A stretch of DNA of 64,000 bases, taken from NCBI RefSeq assembly GCF_003967035.1, contig NZ_AP018560.1, positions 2,651,501-2,715,500 on the forward strand, in the 5' to 3' direction. A program made the position numbers and the translations under genes. Below the pieces are notes generated by a model. That model did no database searches. It saw only the letters and a program-made list of their open reading frames with translations, and was not told the origin of the DNA. This document shows, piece after piece, positions 1 to 8,399 of the stretch (positions are counted from its first letter, which is position 1; each line of letters starts with the position of its first letter). The stretch comes from Aerosticca soli. GTDB lineage: Bacteria; Pseudomonadota; Gammaproteobacteria; Xanthomonadales; Rhodanobacteraceae.

Positions 1-697
1 AGACGATGCCGGCCTCGCCGCGATGGTCGTCGAGAAAACGCATGAGCTGCGCGCGTGGGTCGTGCTTGAGCGCCACGCGGTAGCGGAGGTTGGGCCGGTC
101 GAAGCTGGCGAGGAAACACCGCGCCCGCTCGAGCGCAAGGTACTCGGCGATTTCCTCGCGGGTGCGCGCGTCGGCGGTGGCGGTGAGCGCGATGCGCGGC
201 ACCTGCGCGAAACGCTCGTGCAGCACGGTCAGCGCGCGGTACTCGGGGCGGAAGTCGTGTCCCCATTGCGACACGCAATGCGCCTCGTCGATGGCGAACA
301 GCGCCACCTCGATGCTTGCCAGCAGCTGCAGGAAGCGCGCGGTGAGCAGCCGTTCCGGCGCCACGTAGAGCAGGTCGAGCTCGCCGGCCAGCAGGCGCCG
401 CTCGACCTCGCGCTGCGCATCCGCGCCGAGCGCGGAGTTGAGGCAGGCCGCGGCCACGCCGGCCGCCGCGAGCGCCTCGACCTGGTCCTGCATCAGCGCG
501 ATCAGCGGCGACACCACGATGCCGGTGCCGGGCCGCAGCAGCGCGGGAATCTGGTAGCAAAGGGACTTGCCGCCGCCGGTGGGCATCAGCACCAGCGCAT
601 CGCCGCCGGCGAGCAGATGCTCGACGATCGCCTCCTGCTCGCCGCGGAAGGCGGGATAGCCGAACACACGGCGCAGGGTCTCGCGCGCGGGCGACAT
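1..697 (-). CDS. recQ: ATP-dependent DNA helicase RecQ, N-terminal part
   Basis: Superfamily 2 3'-5' DNA helicase used in recombination and fork repair. The 232 visible residues begin at ATG 697 and run off the left edge, so the zinc-binding, winged-helix and HRDC regions are outside. Visible signatures are the RecQ opening (FGYPAFRGEQEAIV), the Walker A loop MPTGGGKSLCYQIP near residue 40, motif Ia (VVSPLIALMQDQ) and the DEAH box followed by the RecQ-specific aromatic loop (DEAHCVSQWGHDFRPEY). The FUSC gene ends only 7 bases upstream of this start on the same strand, so the two may be cotranscribed. The motif order leaves little doubt about the family. Confidence 0.95.
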   Translation of the reverse strand, partial: MSPARETLRRVFGYPAFRGEQEAIVEHLLAGGDALVLMPTGGGKSLCYQIPALLRPGTGIVVSPLIALMQDQVEALAAAGVAAACLNSALGADAQREVERRLLAGELDLLYVAPERLLTARFLQLLASIEVALFAIDEAHCVSQWGHDFRPEYRALTVLHERFAQVPRIALTATADARTREEIAEYLALERARCFLASFDRPNLRYRVALKHDPRAQLMRFLDDHRGEAGIV

Positions 698-704
698 GCG
701 CGCC

Positions 705-2732
705 TCAGCCCGGCGCCGGCAGCGCCGCCGGCACCGAATGATCGGCCGGAAACAGGTTCCGGCGCAGGCTGGTCAGCGCCAGCAGCGCCGGTTCGTCGAC
801 CGGCAACGTGGCGGCGATCCGGGCCAGGCAGGCGTCGATGGCCTGGCGCAGCGCCGGCGGCGGCGCGGCGGTGGGCGTGCGCTCCAGGGTCTGGTAATAG
901 GCGGCCACCTGCCCGATCAGCTCGCGCATCGCGGCCGCCGAGGCGGCATCGGCCTTGCGGCTGGCCTGATGCAGCTCGAGCAGTGCGCCGCCGACCATGA
1001 GATCGCGCAGGGCCTCGGCCGGCTGCGGGCCCGGCGCGGCCGCCATGCGCAGCACCAGCAGGCCGATGCGATGGATCATGCGGCTGCGCCAGCGCAGCTG
1101 CTCGCGCGGCGACAGGTAGCGCATGCGGGCGATGTCGCGCCGGCCCGCCGCGAGCGTGCGGCGCACCAGCCCGTCCAGCCACAGAAAGCGGGTCACGCTG
1201 ACCATCAGCATGGCGAAGTAGATGCCGGTCAGGGTGGCGATGCCGGCATTGAGGTAAAGCTCGAAATCGGTGTGGAAGGTGCGGTCGACGATGCTCGGGC
1301 TCATCACGCCGACGACGAAATTGAAGCCCATCGCGCTGAACCGCGGCATCGCCATCATCAATCCGCTGGCCAGGAGCGCCGGGGCGAAGGCCAGCACCAT
1401 GGCGCCGAAGTCGCTGATCGCGGGCAGGATCAACACCACGTACAGCGCACCGAGCAGCAACCGCAGGAACACGCCGACGAACTTGTTCTTGAGCATCTGC
1501 GCCGGGTTGGGCGTGGCCGAATAGACCGAAAAATACACCCCGGCCATCATCGCCGCGCTGTAGCCCTGGGTCCAGCCCGACTCGATCCACAAGGCATTGC
1601 CGACCAGCAGCGTGACCGCCACCGCCAGCGCGGCACCGGCGGCACCGCGCAGGTCGCGCTCCATCGGCCGCCACGCGCTGCCGCCGGCCGCCGCGGACAC
1701 GAAGCCGCGGCTGAAACCGCTGGCGGCGGCCTGGCGATAGCGCAGGATGGCGCCCTTGAGGCGGATCAGCTCGGCGATCCGCTCGAGCAGGTTGCAAAGC
1801 AGCGCCTCGCGCCAGCCCGGCGGGGCATCGAGCACCGGGCGCAAGGCGGCGGCGCGCGCGAGCAGGGGTTCCATGGCGGCAAGCTGCGCGGCCGGATCCT
1901 CGCCGGCGGCGAACCAGTCCCGGGCCTCGTCCATGAAGGCGCGCACCGGCGCGGGCAATCCGCCGAGGGCGACGAGTTCGGCGCTGCGGTCGGCCACCGC
2001 CAGCGACAGCGGCAGCACCCGTTCGACCTGGGTCAGCGTGGCGCGGATCGCGCGGGCCTCCTCGCGCGCATGCGGGCCTTCGAAGCGCTGATGCACCAGC
2101 AGGTCGTAGAGCTCGTTGAAGGTCGCCGCCAGCTTCTGCCGATCGGGCGCCGGCGCCGGTTCGGCGGAGGCGGCCGTCAGCGCGGCCACCGCCAACGCCT
2201 GCGCATCGGCGAGCGCGCGGTCCACGCGCTGGCGCACGATCCGCGTGGTCGAGACCGGAAACACCACCGCATGCACGACCGTGCTGCAGACGATGCCGAG
2301 CGAGATCTCCAGAAACCTCGCGCTGGCGTACTCGAAGACATCTTCCGGGTGGGACAGGATGGGGAAGATGATGATGCAGCTGGTGTAGCCGGCCAGCACG
2401 AACATGTAGCCGCGCGCGGTGCGGTCGACGAGCTGCAGGAACACGCACAGCGCCAGCCAGGCCGCGATCGCCAGCAGCAGCAGCGCCGGGGTCTGGACCA
2501 GCGGCGGCACCATGAACACCGAGGCGCAGGCACCGGCGAAGGTGCCGCACATCCGGTAGACGCCCTTGGACACCGTAGCGCCGGCATGGGGCTGGGCGAC
2601 GATGTAGGCGGTCACCACCGACCAGGCCGGGTTCTCCAGTCCCGAGCGCAGCGCGATGTAGAGCGCGAGCATGCCGGCCAGAAAGTTCTTGAGCGAGAAC
2701 AGCGTCGCCTGGCGGGAAATGTTGAGCGTCAT
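705..2732 (-). CDS. FUSC family inner-membrane exporter subunit (first of two)
   Basis: A 675-residue protein of the FUSC/AaeB type, inner-membrane exporters known for pumping aromatic carboxylic acids. It starts MTLNISRQATLF at ATG 2732. There is an N-terminal bundle of about six hydrophobic helices, a soluble middle, and a second bundle (from roughly residue 350) that repeats the layout, as expected for the family. It is the last gene of a minus-strand operon that also encodes DUF1656, HlyD, outer-membrane and FUSC proteins. The preceding FUSC gene ends 50 bases upstream. A GAGGGGA stretch about 13 bases before the ATG is a loose ribosome site. The substrate cannot be told from sequence. 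Confidence 0.88.
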   Translation of the reverse strand: MTLNISRQATLFSLKNFLAGMLALYIALRSGLENPAWSVVTAYIVAQPHAGATVSKGVYRMCGTFAGACASVFMVPPLVQTPALLLLAIAAWLALCVFLQLVDRTARGYMFVLAGYTSCIIIFPILSHPEDVFEYASARFLEISLGIVCSTVVHAVVFPVSTTRIVRQRVDRALADAQALAVAALTAASAEPAPAPDRQKLAATFNELYDLLVHQRFEGPHAREEARAIRATLTQVERVLPLSLAVADRSAELVALGGLPAPVRAFMDEARDWFAAGEDPAAQLAAMEPLLARAAALRPVLDAPPGWREALLCNLLERIAELIRLKGAILRYRQAAASGFSRGFVSAAAGGSAWRPMERDLRGAAGAALAVAVTLLVGNALWIESGWTQGYSAAMMAGVYFSVYSATPNPAQMLKNKFVGVFLRLLLGALYVVLILPAISDFGAMVLAFAPALLASGLMMAMPRFSAMGFNFVVGVMSPSIVDRTFHTDFELYLNAGIATLTGIYFAMLMVSVTRFLWLDGLVRRTLAAGRRDIARMRYLSPREQLRWRSRMIHRIGLLVLRMAAAPGPQPAEALRDLMVGGALLELHQASRKADAASAAAMRELIGQVAAYYQTLERTPTAAPPPALRQAIDACLARIAATLPVDEPALLALTSLRRNLFPADHSVPAALPAPG

Positions 2733-2782
2733 GGCCCGTTGCGGTCCCCTCGCCGTGCCTGGACGCTCGACGCGTGCATCGC

Positions 2783-4834
2783 TCAGGCGCCTTCCGGATC
2801 GGCCAGCGGCGGCGCGACCGGGTGGCGCTCGCGATAGAGCCCGTAACGCAGGCCGACCAGCCCGAGCAGCGCCTCGTCGCGCGCCGGTCCGGGCGGCAGC
2901 GAACCCAGCCGCGCCAGCGAGGCTTCCAGCGCCTGCTTGAGCTCGGGCGGCGGCGGCAGCGGCCGGTTGGCCTCGATGCGGGCGCGGTAATGCGCGGCCA
3001 CCAATGCCAGCAGGCGGTTGATCGCCGCCTGGTTGACCGGCGGCAACGCCGCCCGCGCGCGGCGCAGGTTCAGGATGTTGAGCCCGATGCGCACCTCGTC
3101 GAGCATGTCCACGCCGGCGACCTCGCTGTCCGCCGGCAGCGCGGCCAGCCGCGGCGCGAGCAGGCCCAGCAGATCCAGCATGCGCACCATGAAGCGGTCG
3201 CGGTCCTGCCGGCCGTGGCCTTCGGCCGCCGCGGCGAGCAGCCGCCAGCCCTGGCGTACCAGTCGCCGCGCGCTCCAGTCGGCGCCCACCGAGCGGAACA
3301 GCCGCGTCACCACCAGCGCGAAGACCAGCCCGAGCACCGAGGAGACCGCGCCATTGACGTAGCGGGTGAAGTCCGCCTCGTAACGGTTCTGGATCGCCAG
3401 CAGCGAGGCGAAGTTGGTGATCACGATCATGCCCGGCATGAACAGCCTGGGGCGCACGGCGGTGAGCCCGGCGAGCAGGAAGAACGGCGCGATCACCAGC
3501 ACCAGCGGGACGAAGTCGTGGAGCGCGGGCAGGATGCCGAACAGGTACACGCCGGCGGCGAAGGTGGCGAACAGGATGCCGTTCAGGAACAGCAGGATGC
3601 TGGGCGCCGGATCGTCCTGGGCGGCGAAGAACGCGCCGGCCACCGCCGCCATCATCGCGCCGGAGGCGCCGTCGGACCAGCCGATCGCGATCCACAGCAG
3701 GCAGTAGGAAAACAGCGTGGCGCCGGTGGCCAGCGCCGAGAAGGTGAGCATGCTCCAGTCGACGTGGCGGTTGCCGGCGCGGATCAGCCGGCGCAGGTCG
3801 GTGCCGTAGGCGCGCGGCGGCGGCGGCTCGGCGGTGACGATGGCGCGCTGCAGGTGGCGGGCGTCGTACCACAGCGTCGCCAGCTCCTCCAGCCGCAGCA
3901 GCAGGCCGTTGCGCAGCGGGCCATCGGGCCGGGCATCGGCGATCGCGCGCAGCTCGCCGATGCGGGCGCGAAAGCCTGCCAGCGCCTGCGCGCTCGGCCA
4001 GGCCGGATCTTCGATCCAGCCACGCAGGTCGTCGCGCAGGGCGAGCAGGCGCGGGTCGGCGGCGGCCAGGGCCAGGTCGTCCAGGCGATCCTCGATGCCG
4101 GCCAGCACCGGCAGCAGACCGAGCAGGCGCGCGCGCAGCTCGGCCAGCCATGCGTGCAGCGGGCCGTGGCGGGGATCGTCGCGGCGCGCGAACGGGATGA
4201 CGAGGTCGAGCTGGGAGAGGTCCGTCGCCAGCCGCCGCCGCAGCGCGGCGGAGCTGCCCTGATGCTGCAGCGCCTGCACGCACCAGGCCCGGGCATCGTC
4301 CATCAGCCCCTCGACGCGGCGCACCACCTGCGTCTTGATCGAGACCGGGAACACCAGCGCGCCGACCAGCACCGCGCACAGGCTGCCGAGCACGATCTCC
4401 TCGCTGCGCGCGAGCGCGGTGTCGAAGATGGTGTCCGGCTGCAGGATGGTGGGAAAGCCGACGAAGGCGGCCGTGTAGCCGGCCAGCATGAACACGTAGG
4501 CCGACGGTCCGCGATGCAGCAGGGTGACGAACATGCACGCGGTGAGCCACAGCGACATCGCCAGGCTCAGGACCTCGGGCACGTGCAGCAGCCCGGGCAC
4601 CATCACCACCACCGCCGCGGAACCGAGCACGGTGCCGAGGATGCGATAGACCCCGCGCGCGTTGGTGCCGCCCAGCACCGGCTGCAGCACGATGTAGGCG
4701 GTGGCCATCGCCCAGTACGGGCGCGAGAGATCGGCCAGCAGCGCGATGTAGAGCGCCAGGATCGCGGCCAGGAAGGACTTGCCCGAATGCAGCCAGGCCT
4801 GGCGATCGCGCAACAGCGAGACGAGCGTGTTCAC
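2783..4834 (-). CDS. FUSC family inner-membrane exporter subunit (second of two)
   Basis: A 683-residue FUSC family transporter, paralogous to the next gene downstream; both begin with a KSFLAAILALYIAL-like first helix and an AYIVxQP motif. The start is taken as GTG 4834, because the GTGA there overlaps the TGA of the outer-membrane lipoprotein gene by four bases, a standard arrangement for coupled translation. Two helical bundles flank a soluble domain. Two different full-length FUSC proteins in one operon is unusual next to AaeB of Escherichia coli, where one suffices. They may form a heteromer or serve different substrates; that is inference. Confidence 0.88.
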   Translation of the reverse strand: MNTLVSLLRDRQAWLHSGKSFLAAILALYIALLADLSRPYWAMATAYIVLQPVLGGTNARGVYRILGTVLGSAAVVVMVPGLLHVPEVLSLAMSLWLTACMFVTLLHRGPSAYVFMLAGYTAAFVGFPTILQPDTIFDTALARSEEIVLGSLCAVLVGALVFPVSIKTQVVRRVEGLMDDARAWCVQALQHQGSSAALRRRLATDLSQLDLVIPFARRDDPRHGPLHAWLAELRARLLGLLPVLAGIEDRLDDLALAAADPRLLALRDDLRGWIEDPAWPSAQALAGFRARIGELRAIADARPDGPLRNGLLLRLEELATLWYDARHLQRAIVTAEPPPPRAYGTDLRRLIRAGNRHVDWSMLTFSALATGATLFSYCLLWIAIGWSDGASGAMMAAVAGAFFAAQDDPAPSILLFLNGILFATFAAGVYLFGILPALHDFVPLVLVIAPFFLLAGLTAVRPRLFMPGMIVITNFASLLAIQNRYEADFTRYVNGAVSSVLGLVFALVVTRLFRSVGADWSARRLVRQGWRLLAAAAEGHGRQDRDRFMVRMLDLLGLLAPRLAALPADSEVAGVDMLDEVRIGLNILNLRRARAALPPVNQAAINRLLALVAAHYRARIEANRPLPPPPELKQALEASLARLGSLPPGPARDEALLGLVGLRYGLYRERHPVAPPLADPEGA

Positions 4835-6288
4835 GGCGCGCCGTGGCCCACCGCCTCGACCGGCTGCCAGCCGCCCCCCAGGGCCAGGAACAGGCGCACC
4901 TGATCCTGCGAGAGCTGCGCCTCCACCCCGGCCAGGTTGGCCTCGGCGTTGGCCAGGGTGCGCTCGCCGTCCAGGCTCGACAGGTAGGGCTCGCGGCCGG
5001 CCTGGTACATCCTGCGCACGTCCGCGGCGGCGGTGCGGGAACGGTCGCGCGCCTCGCGCAGGGCGGCGGCGCGGCGCAGATCCTCGGCATAGGTGTCGAG
5101 GATGGACTGCGTCTCGCGCAGCGCGCGCAGCACGGTCTGGTCGAACTCGGCCAGGGCGAGGCTCGCCCCGGCCTGCGCCAGCGCCACCCGGGCGTGCGCG
5201 CCGCGGCCGGGGATCGACCAGGACAGCAGCGGCCCGAGCGTCCACGTCTGCGTGGCCGGTTCGCCGAAATCCTTGAGCAGGCCGTTGGCGCCGACCGAGG
5301 CGCCGAGGCGGATGTCCGGATACAGCTCGGCGGTCGCCACGCCGATGGCGGCGGTGGCGGCGGCGAGGCTGCGCTCGGCCTCGCGCACGTCCGGCCGCCG
5401 GCGCAGCAGCGCGGCGCCATCGCCGATTGGGATCGCCTGCCGCGGCTGCGGCGCCTCCTGACACTGCATCGCCACCGCCGGCACCTGATCGGGCGTGCGT
5501 CCGAGCAGCGCGGCCAGCTCGTAGCCGGCCGCCTGGCGACGTGCCCGCAGGGGCGGCACCGCGGCTTCGAGCAACGCCACCTGTGCATCGGCCCGCTCGA
5601 CCGCGGTGCGGGTGCCGCGGCCGCTGGCCTGCAGCCGCGCGGCCACGCGCCGGCTGTCCTGCTGCAGCGCCACCGAATGCTCGGCCACCGCGATCTCGTG
5701 GTTGCTGTGGCAGATCTCCAGATAGGCGCCGACCACACCGGCCGCAACGCTGATGCGCGCCAGATCGACCGCCGCCTGCGCGGCCTCGGTGCCGGCGCGG
5801 GCCGCCTCCACGCCGCGGCGGATCTTGCCGAACAGGTCGAGCTGATAGGAGACCGAGACGCTGGCGTCGGCGACGTTGAACGGCGGCAGCGGCTCGGTCA
5901 GCAGCAGCGACTCGCCCGAGATCTTGGCCCGCCCGGCGGTGGCCGAAACCTCGCCGTCCAAGCCGCCCGCGGCGCGCGCCTCCTGGTAGCGAGCCTGCGC
6001 CTGGGCCAGATGCGCGGCGGCGACCTTGAGCTCGGTGTTGGCCGCCAGCGCCTGCTCGACCAGCCCGTCGAGCGTCGCATCGTCATACAGCGCCCACCAG
6101 CGCCCGGTGAAGGCGGGCTGGTTGGCATCCAGCGCCGGCGAGCCGGCATTGGACAGCGCCGGCGCGCGCTGCTGCACGCGGGCGTAGACCGAATCCTTGG
6201 GCAGGTGGTAATCCGGCCCGACCGTGGTGCAGGCCGCCAGCAGACCGGCCAGGGCGCCGGCCAGCATACGCACGACGCTGGGCTTCAT
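4831..6288 (-). CDS. Outer-membrane efflux lipoprotein (NodT/OprM family)
   Basis: A 485-residue outer-membrane channel of the TolC-like NodT/OprM group, giving the efflux system its exit duct. A lipoprotein signal peptide ends in LLAAC with the acylated cysteine at residue 20, followed by TTVGPDYHLP, typical of the group. Two repeated OEP domains follow, with long alanine-rich helices and motifs such as VSYQLDLFGKIRRGVEAA and SWSIPGRG. It starts at ATG 6288, overlapping the adaptor gene stop by four bases (ATGA), and its own stop overlaps the next FUSC start. The gene order DUF1656-HlyD-OMF-FUSC supplies a complete tripartite pump. Confidence 0.93.
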   Translation of the reverse strand: MKPSVVRMLAGALAGLLAACTTVGPDYHLPKDSVYARVQQRAPALSNAGSPALDANQPAFTGRWWALYDDATLDGLVEQALAANTELKVAAAHLAQAQARYQEARAAGGLDGEVSATAGRAKISGESLLLTEPLPPFNVADASVSVSYQLDLFGKIRRGVEAARAGTEAAQAAVDLARISVAAGVVGAYLEICHSNHEIAVAEHSVALQQDSRRVAARLQASGRGTRTAVERADAQVALLEAAVPPLRARRQAAGYELAALLGRTPDQVPAVAMQCQEAPQPRQAIPIGDGAALLRRRPDVREAERSLAAATAAIGVATAELYPDIRLGASVGANGLLKDFGEPATQTWTLGPLLSWSIPGRGAHARVALAQAGASLALAEFDQTVLRALRETQSILDTYAEDLRRAAALREARDRSRTAAADVRRMYQAGREPYLSSLDGERTLANAEANLAGVEAQLSQDQVRLFLALGGGWQPVEAVGHGAP

Positions 6289-7277
6289 CGACGGTCGACC
6301 CGCGCCGTGGCCGCCGGCGCGCCGTCGCCGGCCGGCACGATGCTCACCGTCGCCGTGCGTCCGGCGATCAGCCGCACCGAGCGCGGCACCTGGTCGATGC
6401 CGATCCGCACCGGCACGCGCTGGGCCAGACGCACCCAGTCGAAGGCCGGGTTGACGTTGGGCAGCAGGCTGGCGCCGGTGCTGCGGTAACGGTCCTCGAT
6501 GCCGGCGGCGATGCTCTGCACGTGCCCGCGCAGCACGCCGGGCTCGCCCATGATGTGGATGTCGACGCGGTCGCCCTCGCGGATGCCGTGCAGGCGGGTT
6601 TCCTCGAAATAACCGTCGACGCGGAACGAGCTCGTGTCGAGCACCGCCAGCACCGGCCTGCCGGCGGAGACGTAATCGCCCAGACGCACCGTGCGGTCGT
6701 TGAGCCGCCCGGCGACCGGGCTGTGCACCACCGTGCGCTCCAGGTTGAGCCGGGCCAGCGCCACCGCCGCCTTGGCGCTGGCGATGTTCGCCTCGTCCGC
6801 GCCGATGCTGGCCTGGGCGGCGGCGACCGCCGCGTTGGCCTTGTCGAGGTTCGCGCGCCGGGTCTCGATCTCCTCGGTCGCGACCAGATCCTTGAGCGCC
6901 CGGTCGCGGCTCACCTCGCGCTCGAGCTGGCGCTGGCTGGCCAGGCTCTGCAGCAGCGCCGCCCGGCTCTGCGCCAGATGCGCCTGGCTTTGTTCCAGCG
7001 CCCCCAGCGCCTGCGCCAGCACGATGCGGTAGCGGGCCTGGTCGATCACGAACAGCACCTGCCCGCGCTCGACCGGCGCGTTGTCGCCCACGCGCACCTC
7101 GGTCACGAAGCCGGACACGTCCGGCGCCACCTGCACCACGTCCGCGCCGACGTGCGCATCGCGGGTCCACGGATCGCGCATGTAGTACCGCCACAGATGC
7201 CGCAGCACCACGAGCGCCACGGCCACCACGAGCACGGTCAGGGTGACCGACAACACCTTGCGCAGCCTGGGATTCAT
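6285..7277 (-). CDS. HlyD/EmrA-type periplasmic adaptor (AaeA-like)
   Basis: A 330-residue membrane fusion protein linking the FUSC exporter to the outer-membrane channel. One transmembrane helix lies at about residues 8-27. It is followed by the biotinyl-lipoyl half motif (DVVQVAPDVSGFVTEVRVGDN), a coiled-coil hairpin of roughly residues 85-165, the second lipoyl half (VHSPVAGRLNDRTVRLGDYV) and a beta-barrel region with SFRVDGYFEETRL. The start ATG 7277 overlaps the DUF1656 stop by four bases. It closely resembles the adaptor at 31749-32747, sharing PWTRD and VLFVIDQAR, so the two systems are likely related by duplication or repeated acquisition. Confidence 0.94.
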   Translation of the reverse strand: MNPRLRKVLSVTLTVLVVAVALVVLRHLWRYYMRDPWTRDAHVGADVVQVAPDVSGFVTEVRVGDNAPVERGQVLFVIDQARYRIVLAQALGALEQSQAHLAQSRAALLQSLASQRQLEREVSRDRALKDLVATEEIETRRANLDKANAAVAAAQASIGADEANIASAKAAVALARLNLERTVVHSPVAGRLNDRTVRLGDYVSAGRPVLAVLDTSSFRVDGYFEETRLHGIREGDRVDIHIMGEPGVLRGHVQSIAAGIEDRYRSTGASLLPNVNPAFDWVRLAQRVPVRIGIDQVPRSVRLIAGRTATVSIVPAGDGAPAATARVDRR

Positions 7278-7486
7278 GCGTGCACCGCCTTGCGCGACAG
7301 TTCGACCAGCGCACCGAGCACCAGCACGTAGAGGGCGAAGTTGAACAGCGGCGGATGCCAGATCAGCCGGTAGACGCCAAAGCGCTGCAACACCAGCCGC
7401 ATGCCGTTCTGCAGCAAATAGGCCAGCAGCATGAGGCCGAGCAGGGTCGGCACGAAAACCCCGTAGACGGTGAACTCTCCGTACAT
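7274..7486 (-). CDS. DUF1656 small membrane protein (AaeX-like)
   Basis: A 70-residue protein of the DUF1656/AaeX family, which accompanies FUSC exporters. It starts MYGEFTVYGVF at ATG 7486, with AAGGG six bases upstream. Two hydrophobic helices (about residues 10-27 and 47-63) flank the conserved YRLIWHPPLFNFALY motif. It is the first gene of the efflux operon and overlaps the adaptor start by four bases. Family members are of unknown molecular role. The second copy in this window lies at 31544-31744. Confidence 0.9.
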   Translation of the reverse strand: MYGEFTVYGVFVPTLLGLMLLAYLLQNGMRLVLQRFGVYRLIWHPPLFNFALYVLVLGALVELSRKAVHA

Positions 7487-7517
7487 GGTTGCCCTTGAGG
7501 CCGGCGAAAAATCGATT

Positions 7518-7913
7518 TTACTTCCGGCGCGGCTTGCGCGCTGCATCAGCGCGCGGCGCGGCGGCCGTTTCCGCGGCGTCCCGCGGGGCCCACAGCCAGC
7601 GATCCAGATCCTGCCGCCGGGCAAAATGCGCCCTCGGCACGCGGCCGCGGACCAGTTCGACGCCCTCGGCCTCGAGCCGGCGTCGTTGCGCTTCGAAGGC
7701 GGCGCTGCCGGGCGCGAAGGCGAGGTGGCCATCCGCCCGCAGCACGCGATGCCAGGGCAGCGCGGCCTCGGCCGGGGCGGCGGCGAGCACGCGTCCCACC
7801 CAGCGTGCGCGTCCCGGCAGGCCGGCCTGCGCGGCGATGGCGCCGTAGCTGGCCACGCACCCCGCCGGAATGGCCGCGACCGCGGCGAAGACGCGCTCGT
7901 GCGGGGTCGTCAT
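7518..7913 (-). CDS. atl: Alkyltransferase-like DNA-binding protein (Atl)
   Basis: A 131-residue member of the MGMT DNA-binding fold. O6-alkylguanine methyltransferases carry PCHRV at the active site; here the motif is LPWHRV with tryptophan at position 54, the hallmark of alkyltransferase-like proteins. These bind alkylated guanines without repairing them and pass the lesion to nucleotide excision repair. The helix-turn-helix with SYGAIAAQAGLPGRARWVGRVL (about residues 22-43) contains the arginine finger expected to flip the base. The tail after residue 105 is alanine- and arginine-rich and probably disordered. The gene is 31 bases upstream of the efflux operon on the same strand. Confidence 0.88.
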   Translation of the reverse strand: MTTPHERVFAAVAAIPAGCVASYGAIAAQAGLPGRARWVGRVLAAAPAEAALPWHRVLRADGHLAFAPGSAAFEAQRRRLEAEGVELVRGRVPRAHFARRQDLDRWLWAPRDAAETAAAPRADAARKPRRK

Positions 7914-7981
7914 CGACGCCTATCCCGGGGTGGCCGGCAGGTTAACATCGTCACCGATTCCGAGTTTGGACAGAACACACC

Positions 7982-8386
7982 ATGCGTCACTTCGAAGCCG
8001 TGCGCTCCTACGTGGGCAGCCGCCACCCGCTGCGCCGGAACGATCCATACCTCATCAGCTTCGATCTCACCCTGCCGCACGGGCGGCACCAGGGGCTGTA
8101 TCTGGCCGAGCTGGAGGACGAGGGCGGACGGCGCTGCCTGCGCCTGTCCACGCCGGTGGGGCCGCTGGACGGCACCGATCCCATGCGCTGCCTGCGCTTC
8201 AACTGGGAGCAGCGCACCGGCTTCCTGGCGGTGGCCGATCTCGAGGGCGCGCCCTACCTGCATCTGTGCGAAAACCGCCCCTACGGCTGTTTCGACGCCA
8301 AGGAGCTGGACCGGCTGATCGACGAGCTGGGCACCCTCGGCGACCGGCTGGAGCGGCTCATCGCCCGCGCGGGCGACACGCTCTGA
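7982..8386 (+). CDS. Uncharacterised 134-residue protein
   Basis: Not recognised as a named family. The coding frame is well supported by codon bias and by balanced composition. The protein is soluble, with no signal peptide or membrane segment. The first half looks like alternating beta strands (YLISFDLTLPHGRHQGLYLAEL), the middle has RCLRFNWEQRTGFLAVADLEG, and the C-terminus is a helix (KELDRLIDELGTLGDRLERLIA). This resembles small alpha/beta proteins of the YbjN or secretion-chaperone shape, but only as a loose fold guess. It is transcribed divergently from atl and convergently to pit. Confidence 0.75.
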   Translation: MRHFEAVRSYVGSRHPLRRNDPYLISFDLTLPHGRHQGLYLAELEDEGGRRCLRLSTPVGPLDGTDPMRCLRFNWEQRTGFLAVADLEGAPYLHLCENRPYGCFDAKELDRLIDELGTLGDRLERLIARAGDTL

Positions 8387-8399
8387 GGCCGCGAACGCC

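Noticed and set aside
23..1000. A 325-residue plus-strand frame at the left edge
   Set aside because: The minus strand there encodes RecQ and FUSC motifs; the plus frame has the repetitive Arg/Gln/His pattern of a shadow.
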